From: CAVSRC01 sp963782045
GTDB taxonomy: Bacteria; Pseudomonadota; Alphaproteobacteria; Rhizobiales; Kaistiaceae
Assembly: GCA_963782045.1 (NCBI GenBank)
Contig: CAWAIR010000006.1
Location: 310,001-374,000 of the forward strand
Reading direction: 5' to 3'
DNA length: 64,000 bases
The notes beneath the pieces were generated by a model. The model ran no database searches. It was not told the DNA's origin and saw only the letters and a list, made by a program, of their open reading frames with translations. The translations under genes were made by a program, and so were the position numbers. Positions 21,066-29,214 of this stretch are shown piece after piece. Numbering within the stretch: the stretch's first letter is position 1; the number at the start of each line of letters is the position of its first letter.

Positions 21066-21988
21066 GTCAGCTCCCAGGTCTGGCCGACCAGATCCTTGCC
21101 GAAGCTCCGGTGGCGGCCCTGGGCGACGAGGCGGAAGCCGGCCGCCTCGTAGATGCGGCGCGCCGAGGCGAGCACATCGTTGGTCCACAGCGTCAGCGTG
21201 CGGTAGCCCTTGAGCCGGGCGAAGGCGACCACCTCGTCGACCAGCCGGGCGCCGATGCCGAGGCCGCGCGCGGCCGGCTCGACGTAGAGCAGGCGGAGCT
21301 TGGCGATTTGATCGTCCTGGCGGACCAGGAAGATCGAGCCCACGACTTCGCCCGCCAGCTCGGCGATCCAGGCCCGTTCGCGTTTCGGATCGAAGGTCTT
21401 CACGAAGGTGGCAAGGATCTCGGCGACCAGACCCTCATAGGTCTCGTCCCAGCCGTATTCCCCGGCGTAGAGCTGGCCCTGACGGTGGATGATCCAGCCG
21501 ATGTCGCCGGGCTGGGGACGGCGGAGCACCAGGGCCGGCTTCTCCCGCGGCGTGTCGGAGAGCAGTGCCTCGACCGTGGACAGGGCGGCGACCAGCCGCC
21601 TCCGCTCGTGGGAGCCGAGCGGCGCCAGCATGGCGGCGACGGCTTCGTCCGATTGCGCCTCCAGCGGCGCCTGGGCGGCGCGGCCGGCATCGGTGAGCGC
21701 AATGCGGCTTCGCCGGGCGTCGCCGGCATCGGCGGTGCGGGCGATCAGCCCCGCCTCTGCCAGCCGGTTCAGCGTGCGGCTGAGATAGCCGGCATCGAGG
21801 CGGAGATCGCGGGCGAGCTCCGCCGCGGACGGCGGATCGGGGCGATGGGCGAGTTCGTAGAGCAGCCGCGCTTCGGCGAGCGAGAACGGGCTCTTCAGCA
21901 GGTGCTCGTCGAGCACGCCGATGCGATTGGTATAGAAGCGGTTGAAGCGGCGGACCGCGTCAACGGCTTCGGCATGAACAGGCTCCAT
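21059..21988 (-). CDS. MarR-type regulator fused to GNAT acetyltransferase
   Basis: A 309-residue two-domain protein. Residues 1-150 are a MarR winged helix (NRIGVLDEHLLKSPFSLAEARLLYEL, then DAGYLSRTLNRLAEAGLI with the recognition helix). Residues 155-309 are a GNAT domain (IHRQGQLYAGEYGWDETYEG, LLYVEPAARGLGIGARLVDE). This fusion family is widespread in proteobacteria and is thought to sense acetyl-CoA or a small molecule, though targets are mostly unknown. The neighbouring gene on the same strand is a DNA alkyl-repair regulator, but no shared site is evident. A regulator controlling its own promoter is likely but not shown. Confidence 0.9.
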   Translation of the reverse strand: MEPVHAEAVDAVRRFNRFYTNRIGVLDEHLLKSPFSLAEARLLYELAHRPDPPSAAELARDLRLDAGYLSRTLNRLAEAGLIARTADAGDARRSRIALTDAGRAAQAPLEAQSDEAVAAMLAPLGSHERRRLVAALSTVEALLSDTPREKPALVLRRPQPGDIGWIIHRQGQLYAGEYGWDETYEGLVAEILATFVKTFDPKRERAWIAELAGEVVGSIFLVRQDDQIAKLRLLYVEPAARGLGIGARLVDEVVAFARLKGYRTLTLWTNDVLASARRIYEAAGFRLVAQGRHRSFGKDLVGQTWELTL

Positions 21989-22029
21989 AAGTTGCCATTG
22001 TCAACGATTCCGTTGACTTTGGCAATGTT

Positions 22030-22941
22030 CTATTCCGCGCCCCTGGCCGAAACGCCCGCTTCCCAGCCGAGAATCGCCTGCTTGCGGGTGAGCCCCCAAT
22101 GGTAGCCGGTGAGGCTGCCGCTCTTGCCCAGCACCCGGTGGCAGGGAACCACGAAGGAGATCGGGTTTCGGCCAACCGCGGTGCCGACCGCGCGGGCGGC
22201 GGTGGGCCGGCCGATATGGGCGGCGATGTCGGAATAGGTGGTGGCGGTGCCGAGCGGCAGCTTCAACAGCGTCTCCCACACGCTCACTTCGAAATTCGTG
22301 CCGATCATGACGACGCGGAGCGGCCGGTCCTGCCGCCAGGTGGCGGGATCGAAGATGCGGCGGGCGGTCGGCGCAGTGGCGGCGCGATCCTCGACATAGG
22401 TGGCGCACGGCCAGCGCGCCTGCATGTCGGCCAGCGCCGCCGCCTCCTTGCCCGGATCGGCGAAGGCGAGCCCCGCCAGGCCGCGGTCAGTGACCATGAC
22501 CAGCGCGGCGCCGAAGGGCGACTCGTGGAAGCCATAGCGCATGGTGAGCCCCTCGCCGCGCGCCTTGTAGGCGCCCGGCGTCATCGCCTCGTGGGTGACG
22601 AAGAGATCGTGCAGCCGGCCGGGGCCGGAGAGGCCGACCTCATAGGCGGCGTCGAGCACCGAGGCGGAATCGGAGAGCAGCGCGCGGGCGTGGTCGAGCG
22701 TCAGCGCCTGGACGAACCCTTTGGGCGACAGCCCGGCCCAGCGGGTGAACAGGCGCTGCAGCGACAGCGGTTTCATGCCGACGTGATCGGCGATGCGCTC
22801 GAGCGAGGGCTGCTCGCGCCAGCGCTGGGAGATATAGCCGATGGCCCGGCAGACGATCTCGTAGTCCGTCGCCGCGCCATGGACCGGAGTGGCTGGGCGG
22901 GCAGCGGCGGTTGCGGAACTGGTCATGACGGCAAGGTCCAT
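22030..22941 (-). CDS. AraC-type DNA-binding domain fused to methylated-DNA--protein-cysteine methyltransferase
   Basis: 303 residues. Residues 30-115 form an AraC helix-turn-helix (YISQRWREQPSLERIADHVGM, LSPKGFVQALTLDHARALL). The remainder is O6-alkylguanine transferase with the active cysteine in FVVPCHRVLGKSG near residue 264. It transfers alkyl groups from DNA to itself and probably activates genes. Unlike E. coli Ada it lacks the N-terminal metal-binding cysteine domain that repairs phosphotriesters. The ATG at 22941 is preceded by AGGAGA; earlier in-frame ATGs lie in a non-conserved stretch. Confidence 0.9.
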   Translation of the reverse strand: MDLAVMTSSATAAARPATPVHGAATDYEIVCRAIGYISQRWREQPSLERIADHVGMKPLSLQRLFTRWAGLSPKGFVQALTLDHARALLSDSASVLDAAYEVGLSGPGRLHDLFVTHEAMTPGAYKARGEGLTMRYGFHESPFGAALVMVTDRGLAGLAFADPGKEAAALADMQARWPCATYVEDRAATAPTARRIFDPATWRQDRPLRVVMIGTNFEVSVWETLLKLPLGTATTYSDIAAHIGRPTAARAVGTAVGRNPISFVVPCHRVLGKSGSLTGYHWGLTRKQAILGWEAGVSARGAE

Positions 22942-23036
22942 CGCGGTCTCTCCTGTCGCAGGATAGACCGGATGTAGGCGCGGAAGGCAGGCGCTACCAC
23001 CCAATTCTTGCGAGCCTGCGGCGCCGTGTGCTTGCG

Positions 23037-23075
23037 CAATCCCGGACGGAAAAGTGGTTTCCACTTTTCCTGGGG
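23037..23075. repeat. Rhizobial-type intergenic palindrome
   Basis: A 10-base perfect stem: GGAAAAGTGG at 23048-23057, TTT loop, CCACTTTTCC at 23061-23070. It is embedded in CAATCCCGGAC on the left and TGGGG on the right. This arrangement resembles the abundant intergenic palindromes of Hyphomicrobiales (REP/BIME-like). It sits between two same-strand genes and could act as a terminator or mRNA stabiliser for the DUF2244 transcript. A single copy is seen in this window. Confidence 0.65.
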
Positions 23076-23080
23076 CTTCT

Positions 23081-23578
23081 TCAGCCGGCGCGGACCTTGG
23101 CAAGCGCGGCGGAAAAGGCAGCCGCGAAACTCTCGCGCTCGACCGGCGGCAGGAACGAGCCAATGGCCAGCCGCGCGCCGTGGGAGGCGATGCGGAGCGC
23201 GGTGACGCCGATTTCCGGCTGGCGCTCCACCTCCAGGCGCGCCCAATAGGGATTGAAGCCGGTCTCCCGGGCGAAGCCCTTCGGTGATATCTGGGTGATC
23301 GAGAGCCGCTCGGTGGTCAGGTGGACCTCCTCGCAGGCGCGCGCATCGCGGTAGTTCAGGTGGAAGGCAAGCTGGATCAACAGGACATCGAGGCCGCAGA
23401 AGCCGACCACCGGCCAGGCGCCCATCAGCCAGAAGGCGAGCCCCATGCAGAACGAACACCCCGCGATCGCCAGCATGAGGATGCCGAAGCCGCGCGGACT
23501 GAGCGAGCGGTGGGGACGCAGGACCGCCGAGAAGACGACGGTTTCTGGAGCCTGGGTCAGTGGATTGGCGGTGTCCAT
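23081..23578 (-). CDS. DUF2244 family membrane protein
   Basis: 165 residues. The start MDTANPLTQAPETVVFSAVL is followed by RPHRSLSPRGF, two adjacent membrane helices (about residues 33-75), then the signature HLNYRDARACEEVHLTTERL and a C-terminal globular part ending VERESFAAAFSAALAKVR. All fit DUF2244, often called an integral membrane protein of unknown function. It is divergent from the 23666 gene. In many alphaproteobacteria it sits near nth, as here. Confidence 0.88.
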   Translation of the reverse strand: MDTANPLTQAPETVVFSAVLRPHRSLSPRGFGILMLAIAGCSFCMGLAFWLMGAWPVVGFCGLDVLLIQLAFHLNYRDARACEEVHLTTERLSITQISPKGFARETGFNPYWARLEVERQPEIGVTALRIASHGARLAIGSFLPPVERESFAAAFSAALAKVRAG

Positions 23579-23665
23579 GGGCCTTGATTATTCTGGTTCC
23601 AAAGAGAAGCTAGCCGCTCCAGCGGCCTTGGCAAGGGGCCGCGAGCAAGCGGCACGGGAGTCACG

Positions 23666-24007
23666 GTGAGCGATCGGGACGCACAAACTCGGGATATCGA
23701 GGCGGTCTTCCGCAACGGCAGCGTCACCGTCGTCGGCGTGCTCGCCGGTTTCTCGCTGACCTTTCTGACCGCCTGGGCGGCGAACCCGACGCCATGGCAG
23801 CTCCACGATCTCATCGGCATCGTGCCGCTTGCCGCCGGCATCGTATTCCAGCTCATCGCGCTCGCCGCCCTGCTCCATCCGAACTCGCTGGAGCGCGCTC
23901 GCTATGACCGCGCCATCCGCATCTTCCTGATCGGGCTGGTGCTGGCGAGCTCGGGTGTGGCGCTGGCGATCGGCGTCGATGCGATCACCGTCGCCGAGCG
24001 AAGCTGA
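23666..24007 (+). CDS. Small membrane protein upstream of nth
   Basis: 113 residues with about three hydrophobic segments (near 20-40, 45-68, 88-108). The start is GTG at 23666. It is not a named family as far as I can tell. It ends one base before the nth ATG, so it is almost certainly co-transcribed. The divergent DUF2244 gene lies 87 bases away, and the promoter for both is probably in between. Confidence 0.72.
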   Translation: MSDRDAQTRDIEAVFRNGSVTVVGVLAGFSLTFLTAWAANPTPWQLHDLIGIVPLAAGIVFQLIALAALLHPNSLERARYDRAIRIFLIGLVLASSGVALAIGVDAITVAERS

Positions 24008-24008
24008 C

Positions 24009-24704
24009 ATGGCCAAGGCAATCGCGAAGACGCCGACGAAACCCAAGACCAAGCCCGCCGCACCGCCGCCGCTCCCGCTGGCCAAGGTCGAGGAGATCTT
24101 CCGCCGCTTCCAGGAGGCCGCGCCGCAGCCGAAGAGCGAGCTCCATTATTCCAGCCCCTACACGTTGCTGATCGCCGTGGTGCTGTCGGCGCAAGCGACC
24201 GACGCCGGGGTGAACAAGGCGACGCCGGCGCTCTTCGCGCTTGCCGATACGCCGCAGAAGATGGTGGCGCTCGGCGTCGACAGGGTGACCGAGCTCATCC
24301 GCACCATCGGCCTGTTCCGCACCAAGGCGAAGAACGTCGTCGCGCTGTCGGAGAAGCTCATCGCCGATTTCGGCGGCAAGGTGCCCGACACGCGGGAGGC
24401 GCTGGAGACGCTTCCGGGCGTCGGCCGCAAGACCGCCAACGTGGTGCTCAACGTCGCCTTCGGCCGGCCAACCATGGCGGTCGACACCCACATCTTCCGC
24501 GTCGCCAACCGCACCGGCATCGCGCCGGGCCGCGACCCGCTGGCGGTCGAGCTGGCGCTGGAAAGCCGAGTGCCCAAGCCCTACCGACTCCATGCCCACC
24601 ACTGGCTGATCCTGCATGGACGCTATGTCTGCAAGGCGCTGAAGCCCGCCTGCCCGGCCTGCCTGATCGCCGACCTCTGCGCCTGGCCGGCCAAGACGCT
24701 GTGA
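24009..24704 (+). CDS. nth: Endonuclease III, base-excision repair glycosylase/AP lyase
   Basis: Removes oxidised pyrimidines from DNA and cleaves the abasic site. The helix-hairpin-helix LPGVGRKTANVVLNVAF, catalytic Asp in MAVDTHIFRVANR and the 4Fe-4S cluster cysteines spaced C-x6-C-x2-C-x5-C at the C-terminus are all intact. 231 residues includes a lysine/proline-rich N-terminal tail (TPTKPKTKPAAPPPLPL) common in alphaproteobacteria. The ATG at 24009 lies one base after the upstream stop. Confidence 0.96.
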   Translation: MAKAIAKTPTKPKTKPAAPPPLPLAKVEEIFRRFQEAAPQPKSELHYSSPYTLLIAVVLSAQATDAGVNKATPALFALADTPQKMVALGVDRVTELIRTIGLFRTKAKNVVALSEKLIADFGGKVPDTREALETLPGVGRKTANVVLNVAFGRPTMAVDTHIFRVANRTGIAPGRDPLAVELALESRVPKPYRLHAHHWLILHGRYVCKALKPACPACLIADLCAWPAKTL

Positions 24705-24789
24705 AATCGCCCCGCCGGTTGCGCGTGGCTTCGCCGCCGCTATAGTCGCGCCGGATTTCTTCGTTTTCCCCATACAAACCAGAGGTTTC

Positions 24790-25791
24790 ATGCCCCAGGC
24801 AGAATTCGACGTGCTCGGTATCGGCAACGCCATTGTCGATGTTCTGGCGAGCACCGAGGACGATTTCCTCGTCCGCGAAGGCCTGTCCAAGAGCTCCATG
24901 CACCTGATCGACGCCGCCCGGGCGGATGCGCTCTACGCCCATATGGGGCCGGCCATCGAGGCCTCCGGTGGTTCGGTCGGCAACTCGGCCGCCGGCGTCG
25001 CCTCGTTCGGCGGTCGCGCCGCCTTCATCGGCAAGGTCGCCGATGACGCCTTCGGCGCCATCTACCGCCACGACATGCAGGCGATCGGCGTGCATTTCGG
25101 CACCGCGCCGCTCTCCGCCGGGGCGCCGACGGCCCGCTCGATGATCCTCATCACGCCCGACGGCGAGCGCACCATGAACACCTTTCTCGGCGCCTGCCAG
25201 GAGCTCTCGCCCGCCGACATCGACCCGGAGATCGTCGGCAGCGCGGCGATCACCTATCTCGAAGGCTATCTGTGGGACCCGCCGCAGGCCAAGGATGCCT
25301 TCGTGCATGCGGCGGCGATCGCCCATGCCGCCGGCCGCCAGGTCGCGATCTCGCTGTCGGACGCCTTCTGCGTCGACCGCTTCCGGACGGAGTTCCTCGA
25401 CCTCATCCGCTCGCGGACCGTCGACATCGTGCTCGCCAACGATTCGGAGGTGCGCTCGCTCTATGAAACCGCCGACACCGACGCGGCGCTGGACGCGATC
25501 AAGACCGACTGCGCGCTCGCCGCGGTGACGATCGGCGCCGAGGGCGCGCTGGTGGTAACGCGGGAAAGCAGCATCCACGTGCCGGCGACGCCGGTGGAGG
25601 CGGTGGTCGATCTGACCGGCGCCGGCGACCTGTTCGCCGCCGGCTTCCTCTTCGGTGTCGCCCGCGGCATGGCGCTCGACGATGCGGGACGGTTGGGGAC
25701 GCTGGCCGCGGCGGAGGTGATCGGCCACGTTGGTCCGCGGCCGGCGACGTCGCTCAAGGACGTGGCGCTGGCCGCCGGATTTGCGATCTGA
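24790..25791 (+). CDS. PfkB-family carbohydrate/nucleoside kinase, adenosine kinase-like
   Basis: 333 residues of the ribokinase fold. FDVLGIGNAIVDVLA and GGSVGNSAAGVASFGG form the substrate side. DLTGAGDLFAAGFLFG is the PfkB signature with the catalytic Asp. The pattern closely matches rhizobial proteins annotated as adenosine kinase, which would phosphorylate adenosine to AMP, but PfkB substrate assignments are unreliable. The ATG at 24790 is 85 bases after nth. It is convergent with secB. Confidence 0.88.
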   Translation: MPQAEFDVLGIGNAIVDVLASTEDDFLVREGLSKSSMHLIDAARADALYAHMGPAIEASGGSVGNSAAGVASFGGRAAFIGKVADDAFGAIYRHDMQAIGVHFGTAPLSAGAPTARSMILITPDGERTMNTFLGACQELSPADIDPEIVGSAAITYLEGYLWDPPQAKDAFVHAAAIAHAAGRQVAISLSDAFCVDRFRTEFLDLIRSRTVDIVLANDSEVRSLYETADTDAALDAIKTDCALAAVTIGAEGALVVTRESSIHVPATPVEAVVDLTGAGDLFAAGFLFGVARGMALDDAGRLGTLAAAEVIGHVGPRPATSLKDVALAAGFAI

Positions 25792-25795
25792 AGCA

Positions 25796-25811
25796 GACGG
25801 CCCCTGCCGTC
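25796..25811. terminator. Short hairpin between convergent PfkB kinase and secB
   Basis: GACGGC at 25796-25801 and GCCGTC at 25806-25811 form a perfect six-base stem with a CCCT loop, five bases after the kinase stop codon. The lack of a T-run makes it a weak intrinsic terminator. It may mark the 3' ends of both transcripts. Confidence 0.35.
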
Positions 25812-25817
25812 GGAGGT

Positions 25818-26318
25818 TCAGTTGGTCTGGGGAGGCGCTGCGGCTTCCTCGCCGGCGCCCTGGCTGACCATGCGCTGCCGATAGAGTGCAACGAAATCGA
25901 TCGGATCGAGCAGGAGCGGCGGAAAGCCGCCGTTCTGGCTAGCGGCGGCGATGATCTGGCGGGCGAAGGGGAAAAGCAGACGCGGGCACTCGATCAGCAT
26001 GATCGGGTTGATCGTCTCCTGGGTGACGTTGACCAGCCGGAAGACGCCGGCATAGACCAGCTCGATGGCGAACAGCGTGGTCTCGCCATCGACGGCGCGC
26101 GCCTCAAGGCGTAGCTCGACCTCGATGTCGGTGTCGCTGACCGGCCGCGGCTGCACGCCTACCGAGACGCTGATGTTGGGCGAGGTGCCCTGCGGCCTCA
26201 GCGTCGCCGGAGCGCCGGGGTTCTCAAAGGACAAGTCCTTGACATATTGCGCGATGACGTTGATGCCCGGCTGGCCGGTGGCCCCGCCTTCCTGTCCGTT
26301 GCTGCCGTCCTCGGCCAT
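25818..26318 (-). CDS. secB: Protein-export chaperone SecB
   Basis: Keeps preproteins unfolded and delivers them to SecA. 166 residues. QYVKDLSFENPGAP is the conserved N-terminal stretch; LVYAGVFRLVN and LLFPFARQIIAAASQNGGFPPLLLDPIDF are SecB hallmarks. The acidic or glycine-rich N- and C-terminal tails are normal in alphaproteobacteria. The nearby Tim44-like and mltA genes give the standard rhizobial order, though the fxsA gene often found between secB and the Tim44 gene is not seen here. Confidence 0.97.
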   Translation of the reverse strand: MAEDGSNGQEGGATGQPGINVIAQYVKDLSFENPGAPATLRPQGTSPNISVSVGVQPRPVSDTDIEVELRLEARAVDGETTLFAIELVYAGVFRLVNVTQETINPIMLIECPRLLFPFARQIIAAASQNGGFPPLLLDPIDFVALYRQRMVSQGAGEEAAAPPQTN

Positions 26319-26502
26319 TGACTACTCCCGTGGAAACTGCGTGCCCTAAGGGCGGGCGTGGGCTAACACGCGGGGGAGCCGGTTACAAGCCGGCCCAGCG
26401 GCGACTCGCAACGCAGCGCCGGGTTGCTTACATTGTAATAGCCGTCTGTGTCCGCGATTTCGGGCAGGGCGGGTCCGTCCAGCGCCAGGACATCGCCAAA
26501 AC

Positions 26503-27225
26503 ATGAACAGTTTCATGGACATCACAACAATCATCTTCCTGGCCGTCGCGGTCGTCGTGTTCCTGCGGCTGCGCAACGTTCTGGGCAGGCGAACCGGCAA
26601 CGAAAGGCCGCCGTTCGATCCCTATTCGCGCCGCCAGGCGCCGCCCACCGGCAAGGCCGGCGACAAGGTCATCGACCTGCCGTCGCGGCGGGCGCCGCCG
26701 CGCGAGACCGCCGAGGCCGACGCCACTGCCGGGGTCGACGAGCGCATCAAGACTGTCGCGCCCGCTGGCTCCAGCCTGCACGAGGCGCTCCGCGCCGTCG
26801 CCGCCGCCGACCGCTCGTTCGAGCCCGAGGGGTTCATCGCAGGCGCCAAGGCCGCCTACGAGATGATCGTCACGGCCTTCGCCGAGGGCGACCGCAAGAC
26901 GCTCAAGCCGCTCTTGAACCGAGACGTCTATGACGGCTTCGTTGGCGCGATCGGCGAACGCGAAGCGCGCAACGAGACCATCGAGTTCAAGTTCGTCGGT
27001 ATCGACAAGGCCGAGATCACCAATGCCGGGGTGAAGGGCAACACCGTGCAGGTGACCGTGCGCTTCCACTCCAAGCTGGTCTCGGCGACCCACGACAAGA
27101 GCGGCGCCGTGGTCGACGGCGATCCGACCCATGTCGGCGACGTGACCGACATCTGGACGTTCGAGCGCGAGGCCAACGCGCGCGACCCGAACTGGAAGCT
27201 GGTGGCGACCGAATCGGTCGACTGA
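26503..27225 (+). CDS. Tim44-like domain membrane-anchored protein
   Basis: 240 residues. The N-terminal helix MDITTIIFLAVAVVVFLRLR anchors it in the inner membrane. A basic linker (RRTGNERPPFDPYSRR) precedes the Tim44-like domain (YEMIVTAFAEGDRKTLKPLL, VYDGFVGAIGEREARNETIEF, DIWTFEREANARDPNWKL). Alphaproteobacterial homologues (TimA) are relatives of the mitochondrial import motor subunit and are thought to act in membrane biogenesis. ATG at 26503; an in-frame ATG at 26515 would also keep the helix. It is divergent from secB. Confidence 0.92.
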   Translation: MNSFMDITTIIFLAVAVVVFLRLRNVLGRRTGNERPPFDPYSRRQAPPTGKAGDKVIDLPSRRAPPRETAEADATAGVDERIKTVAPAGSSLHEALRAVAAADRSFEPEGFIAGAKAAYEMIVTAFAEGDRKTLKPLLNRDVYDGFVGAIGEREARNETIEFKFVGIDKAEITNAGVKGNTVQVTVRFHSKLVSATHDKSGAVVDGDPTHVGDVTDIWTFEREANARDPNWKLVATESVD

Positions 27226-27256
27226 TCGCCCGACGGCAGGCGGAGCGCGGGCGGCA

Positions 27257-28360
27257 ATGGGTGAGACCAGTGAGGCCGCCGGCTCCATACACTTGATTCC
27301 ACTGGCTTTTTCCGACCTACCCGGCTGGGTCGACGACGACCACGCGGCGGCTCTCGCCGCCTTTCGGCGGAGCGCCGCGGTGCTGGCCGAGCATCCCCCC
27401 AAGCGCCGTGGGCTCGGCATCGACGCCGCTGCCCTGGCCGTTGCCCTCGCCGATGCTGCCGCGCTACCCGCGGCGCTGCCCTCCCGCGACGCCCGCGCGT
27501 TTTTCGAAGCTTCCTTCGCCCCGTGGGAGGTGGTGCCGCCGTCCGGCCGGGCATTTTTCACCGGCTATTACGAGCCGGAGGTGGCGGGCGCGCGTACACG
27601 GACGACCGGGTTCAATGTACCGCTGCTGGCGCGCCCCGACGACCTCATCGAATTCGATCCGGCCGATGCGCCGCCGGGCCTCGACCCGGCGCTGCGCTTC
27701 GCCCGCAAGACCGCGGACGGTCTTGGCGAATATCCCGACCGGGCGGCGATCATGGCCGGCGCGCTCGACGGCCGTGGCCTCGAACTGGCGTGGCTGGCCG
27801 ACGCGGTCGATGCCTTCTTCATCCATGTCCAGGGGGCGGCGCGCATCCGCCTGACCGACGGCAGCACGATGCGGGTGACCTACGACGGCAAGACCGGCCA
27901 CCCCTATACCTCCATCGGCCGGGTGCTGATCGAGCGCGGCGCACTCACCCCCGGCGCCGCCACCATGGCGGCGATCCGCGCCTGGCTGGCCGACCACGTC
28001 CGAGAGGCTGCCGGGGTGATGGCCGCCAACCGCTCCTACATCTTCTTCCGCGAGGCACCGGTGGACGACCCCGGGCTGGGGCCGGTGGCGGCGGCCAAGG
28101 TGCCGCTCACGGCCGGTCGCAGCCTCGCGGTCGACCGCCTGCTGCACAGTTTCCACCTGCCGGTCTGGGTGGAGACCAGCCTGCCCGACCGCACATCGTT
28201 TAGCCGGCTCATGATCGCCCAGGACACCGGCTCGGCGATCGTCGGCCCGGCCCGCGGCGACATCTTCTTCGGGTCGGGCGACGCGGCCGGCGTCCTTGCA
28301 GGGGCGATGGGCGCGGCCGGCCGCTTCATCGTGCTGGCGCCGAAAGTGCGGCCATCGTGA
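27257..28360 (+). CDS. mltA: Membrane-bound lytic murein transglycosylase A
   Basis: Cleaves peptidoglycan glycan strands, forming anhydromuramoyl ends. 367 residues. The MltA barrel contains FFTGYYEPEVAGART, VQGAARIRLTDGSTMRVTYD and SYIFFREAPVDD. The 3D domain at the end has IAQDTGSAIVGPARGDIFFG with the catalytic Asp pattern and GAMGAAGRFIVLAP. A lipoprotein signal is not evident at the chosen start, in line with other rhizobial forms. It overlaps the Smr gene through GTGA. Confidence 0.94.
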   Translation: MGETSEAAGSIHLIPLAFSDLPGWVDDDHAAALAAFRRSAAVLAEHPPKRRGLGIDAAALAVALADAAALPAALPSRDARAFFEASFAPWEVVPPSGRAFFTGYYEPEVAGARTRTTGFNVPLLARPDDLIEFDPADAPPGLDPALRFARKTADGLGEYPDRAAIMAGALDGRGLELAWLADAVDAFFIHVQGAARIRLTDGSTMRVTYDGKTGHPYTSIGRVLIERGALTPGAATMAAIRAWLADHVREAAGVMAANRSYIFFREAPVDDPGLGPVAAAKVPLTAGRSLAVDRLLHSFHLPVWVETSLPDRTSFSRLMIAQDTGSAIVGPARGDIFFGSGDAAGVLAGAMGAAGRFIVLAPKVRPS

Positions 28361-28929
28361 GCCGCCGCAAGCCGCCGCCGACGGATGAGGAGATGGCGCT
28401 GTGGCAGCACGTCACGCGCTCGGTGGCGCCGCTGAAACGACGGAAACCGGCGCCCGCGAAACCGGCGGAGGCGGCAGCGGAGGCCAAGACGCCCGGCAAA
28501 CCCGCCCCTGCCCCACGTCCGGCAGCAACGCCACCCGGAGCGAAGCCACCGAAGGCGCCGAAGCCGCCGAAGCCGCCGGCGCTGGCGCCGCTGGACCGGC
28601 GCACGCTCTCCCGCGTCAACCGCGGCACCGTCTCGATCGATGCGCGCATCGACCTCCACGGCATGACCCAGGCGGCGGCCCATGGCCGGCTAACCGATTT
28701 TCTGCGTGGCGCCCAGGCCTCGGGCGCGCGCCTGGTGCTAGTCATCACCGGCAAGGGCAGGGACAACGGCAACGGCAACGGCGAAGAGCGCGGAATCCTG
28801 CGCCGACTGGTGCCGATCTGGCTGGCCTCGCACGAATTGCGGCCGGTGGTGGTCGGCTTCGACGAGGCCGGCCGGGCGCATGGCGGCGCCGGGGCGCTGC
28901 TGGTGCGGCTGCGCCGGGCCGCGCGCTAA
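28357..28929 (+). CDS. Smr-domain protein
   Basis: 190 residues. An N-terminal basic, proline/alanine-rich region (residues 20-80, many AKPA/APRP repeats) is followed by the Smr domain: IDARIDLHGMTQAAAHGRL, LVLVITGKG, and WLASHELRPVVVGFDEA leading to a gly/ala-rich end. Smr domains act as endonucleases on branched DNA or on RNA at collided ribosomes. Which role applies here is not known. GTG at 28357 overlaps the mltA stop. Confidence 0.9.
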   Translation: MSRRKPPPTDEEMALWQHVTRSVAPLKRRKPAPAKPAEAAAEAKTPGKPAPAPRPAATPPGAKPPKAPKPPKPPALAPLDRRTLSRVNRGTVSIDARIDLHGMTQAAAHGRLTDFLRGAQASGARLVLVITGKGRDNGNGNGEERGILRRLVPIWLASHELRPVVVGFDEAGRAHGGAGALLVRLRRAAR

Positions 28930-29214
28930 TGTTCCGCGACGTGCCTAACCTCTGCCTTCTCTAGAGGGGCAGTCCGGTATGCGCGAATGGTTCTGAAAGC
29001 GAGCCACTAGCGGCTACAGACAATCGGGCCCCGGACGAAGCGTTTGCGGGGCCGCCAATTCCCTGTGGTACGGGAAATCCAACACCCCGGCGCCGGTCGT
29101 TGCCGCCCCCGTTGGCAAAACCGTGCCTTCACCCCTCACCCTGTCCCTCTCCCGCAAGGGGAGAGGGGACGAATGCGGCGCGCACGGGATTTCGCCGACG
29201 CCGCGGATGGCCGG
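28930..29214. other. Intergenic stretch between Smr and DUF1402 genes
   Basis: 285 bases with no supported gene. It contains a strong 7-base hairpin (GGCCCCG at 29027-29033 pairing with CGGGGCC at 29047-29053). Near its right end is the CCCTCACCCTGTCC-type palindrome listed separately. Either could end transcription of the mltA-Smr unit. No tRNA or tmRNA fold was found. Confidence 0.5.
29134..29170. repeat. CCCTCACCC-type intergenic palindrome
   Basis: A C-rich arm GTCCCTCTCCC (29143-29153), GCAA loop and G-rich arm (29158-29170) pair with one bulged base. They are preceded by ACCCCTCACCCT. This closely resembles a sequence class scattered through intergenic DNA of many high-GC proteobacteria. 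It may act as a bidirectional terminator for the converging Smr and DUF1402 genes. Confidence 0.6.

Noticed and set aside
28930..29214. Possible small RNA or tmRNA in the gap after the Smr gene
   Set aside because: A hairpin is present but no tRNA-like end, CCA or tag-peptide frame could be found.
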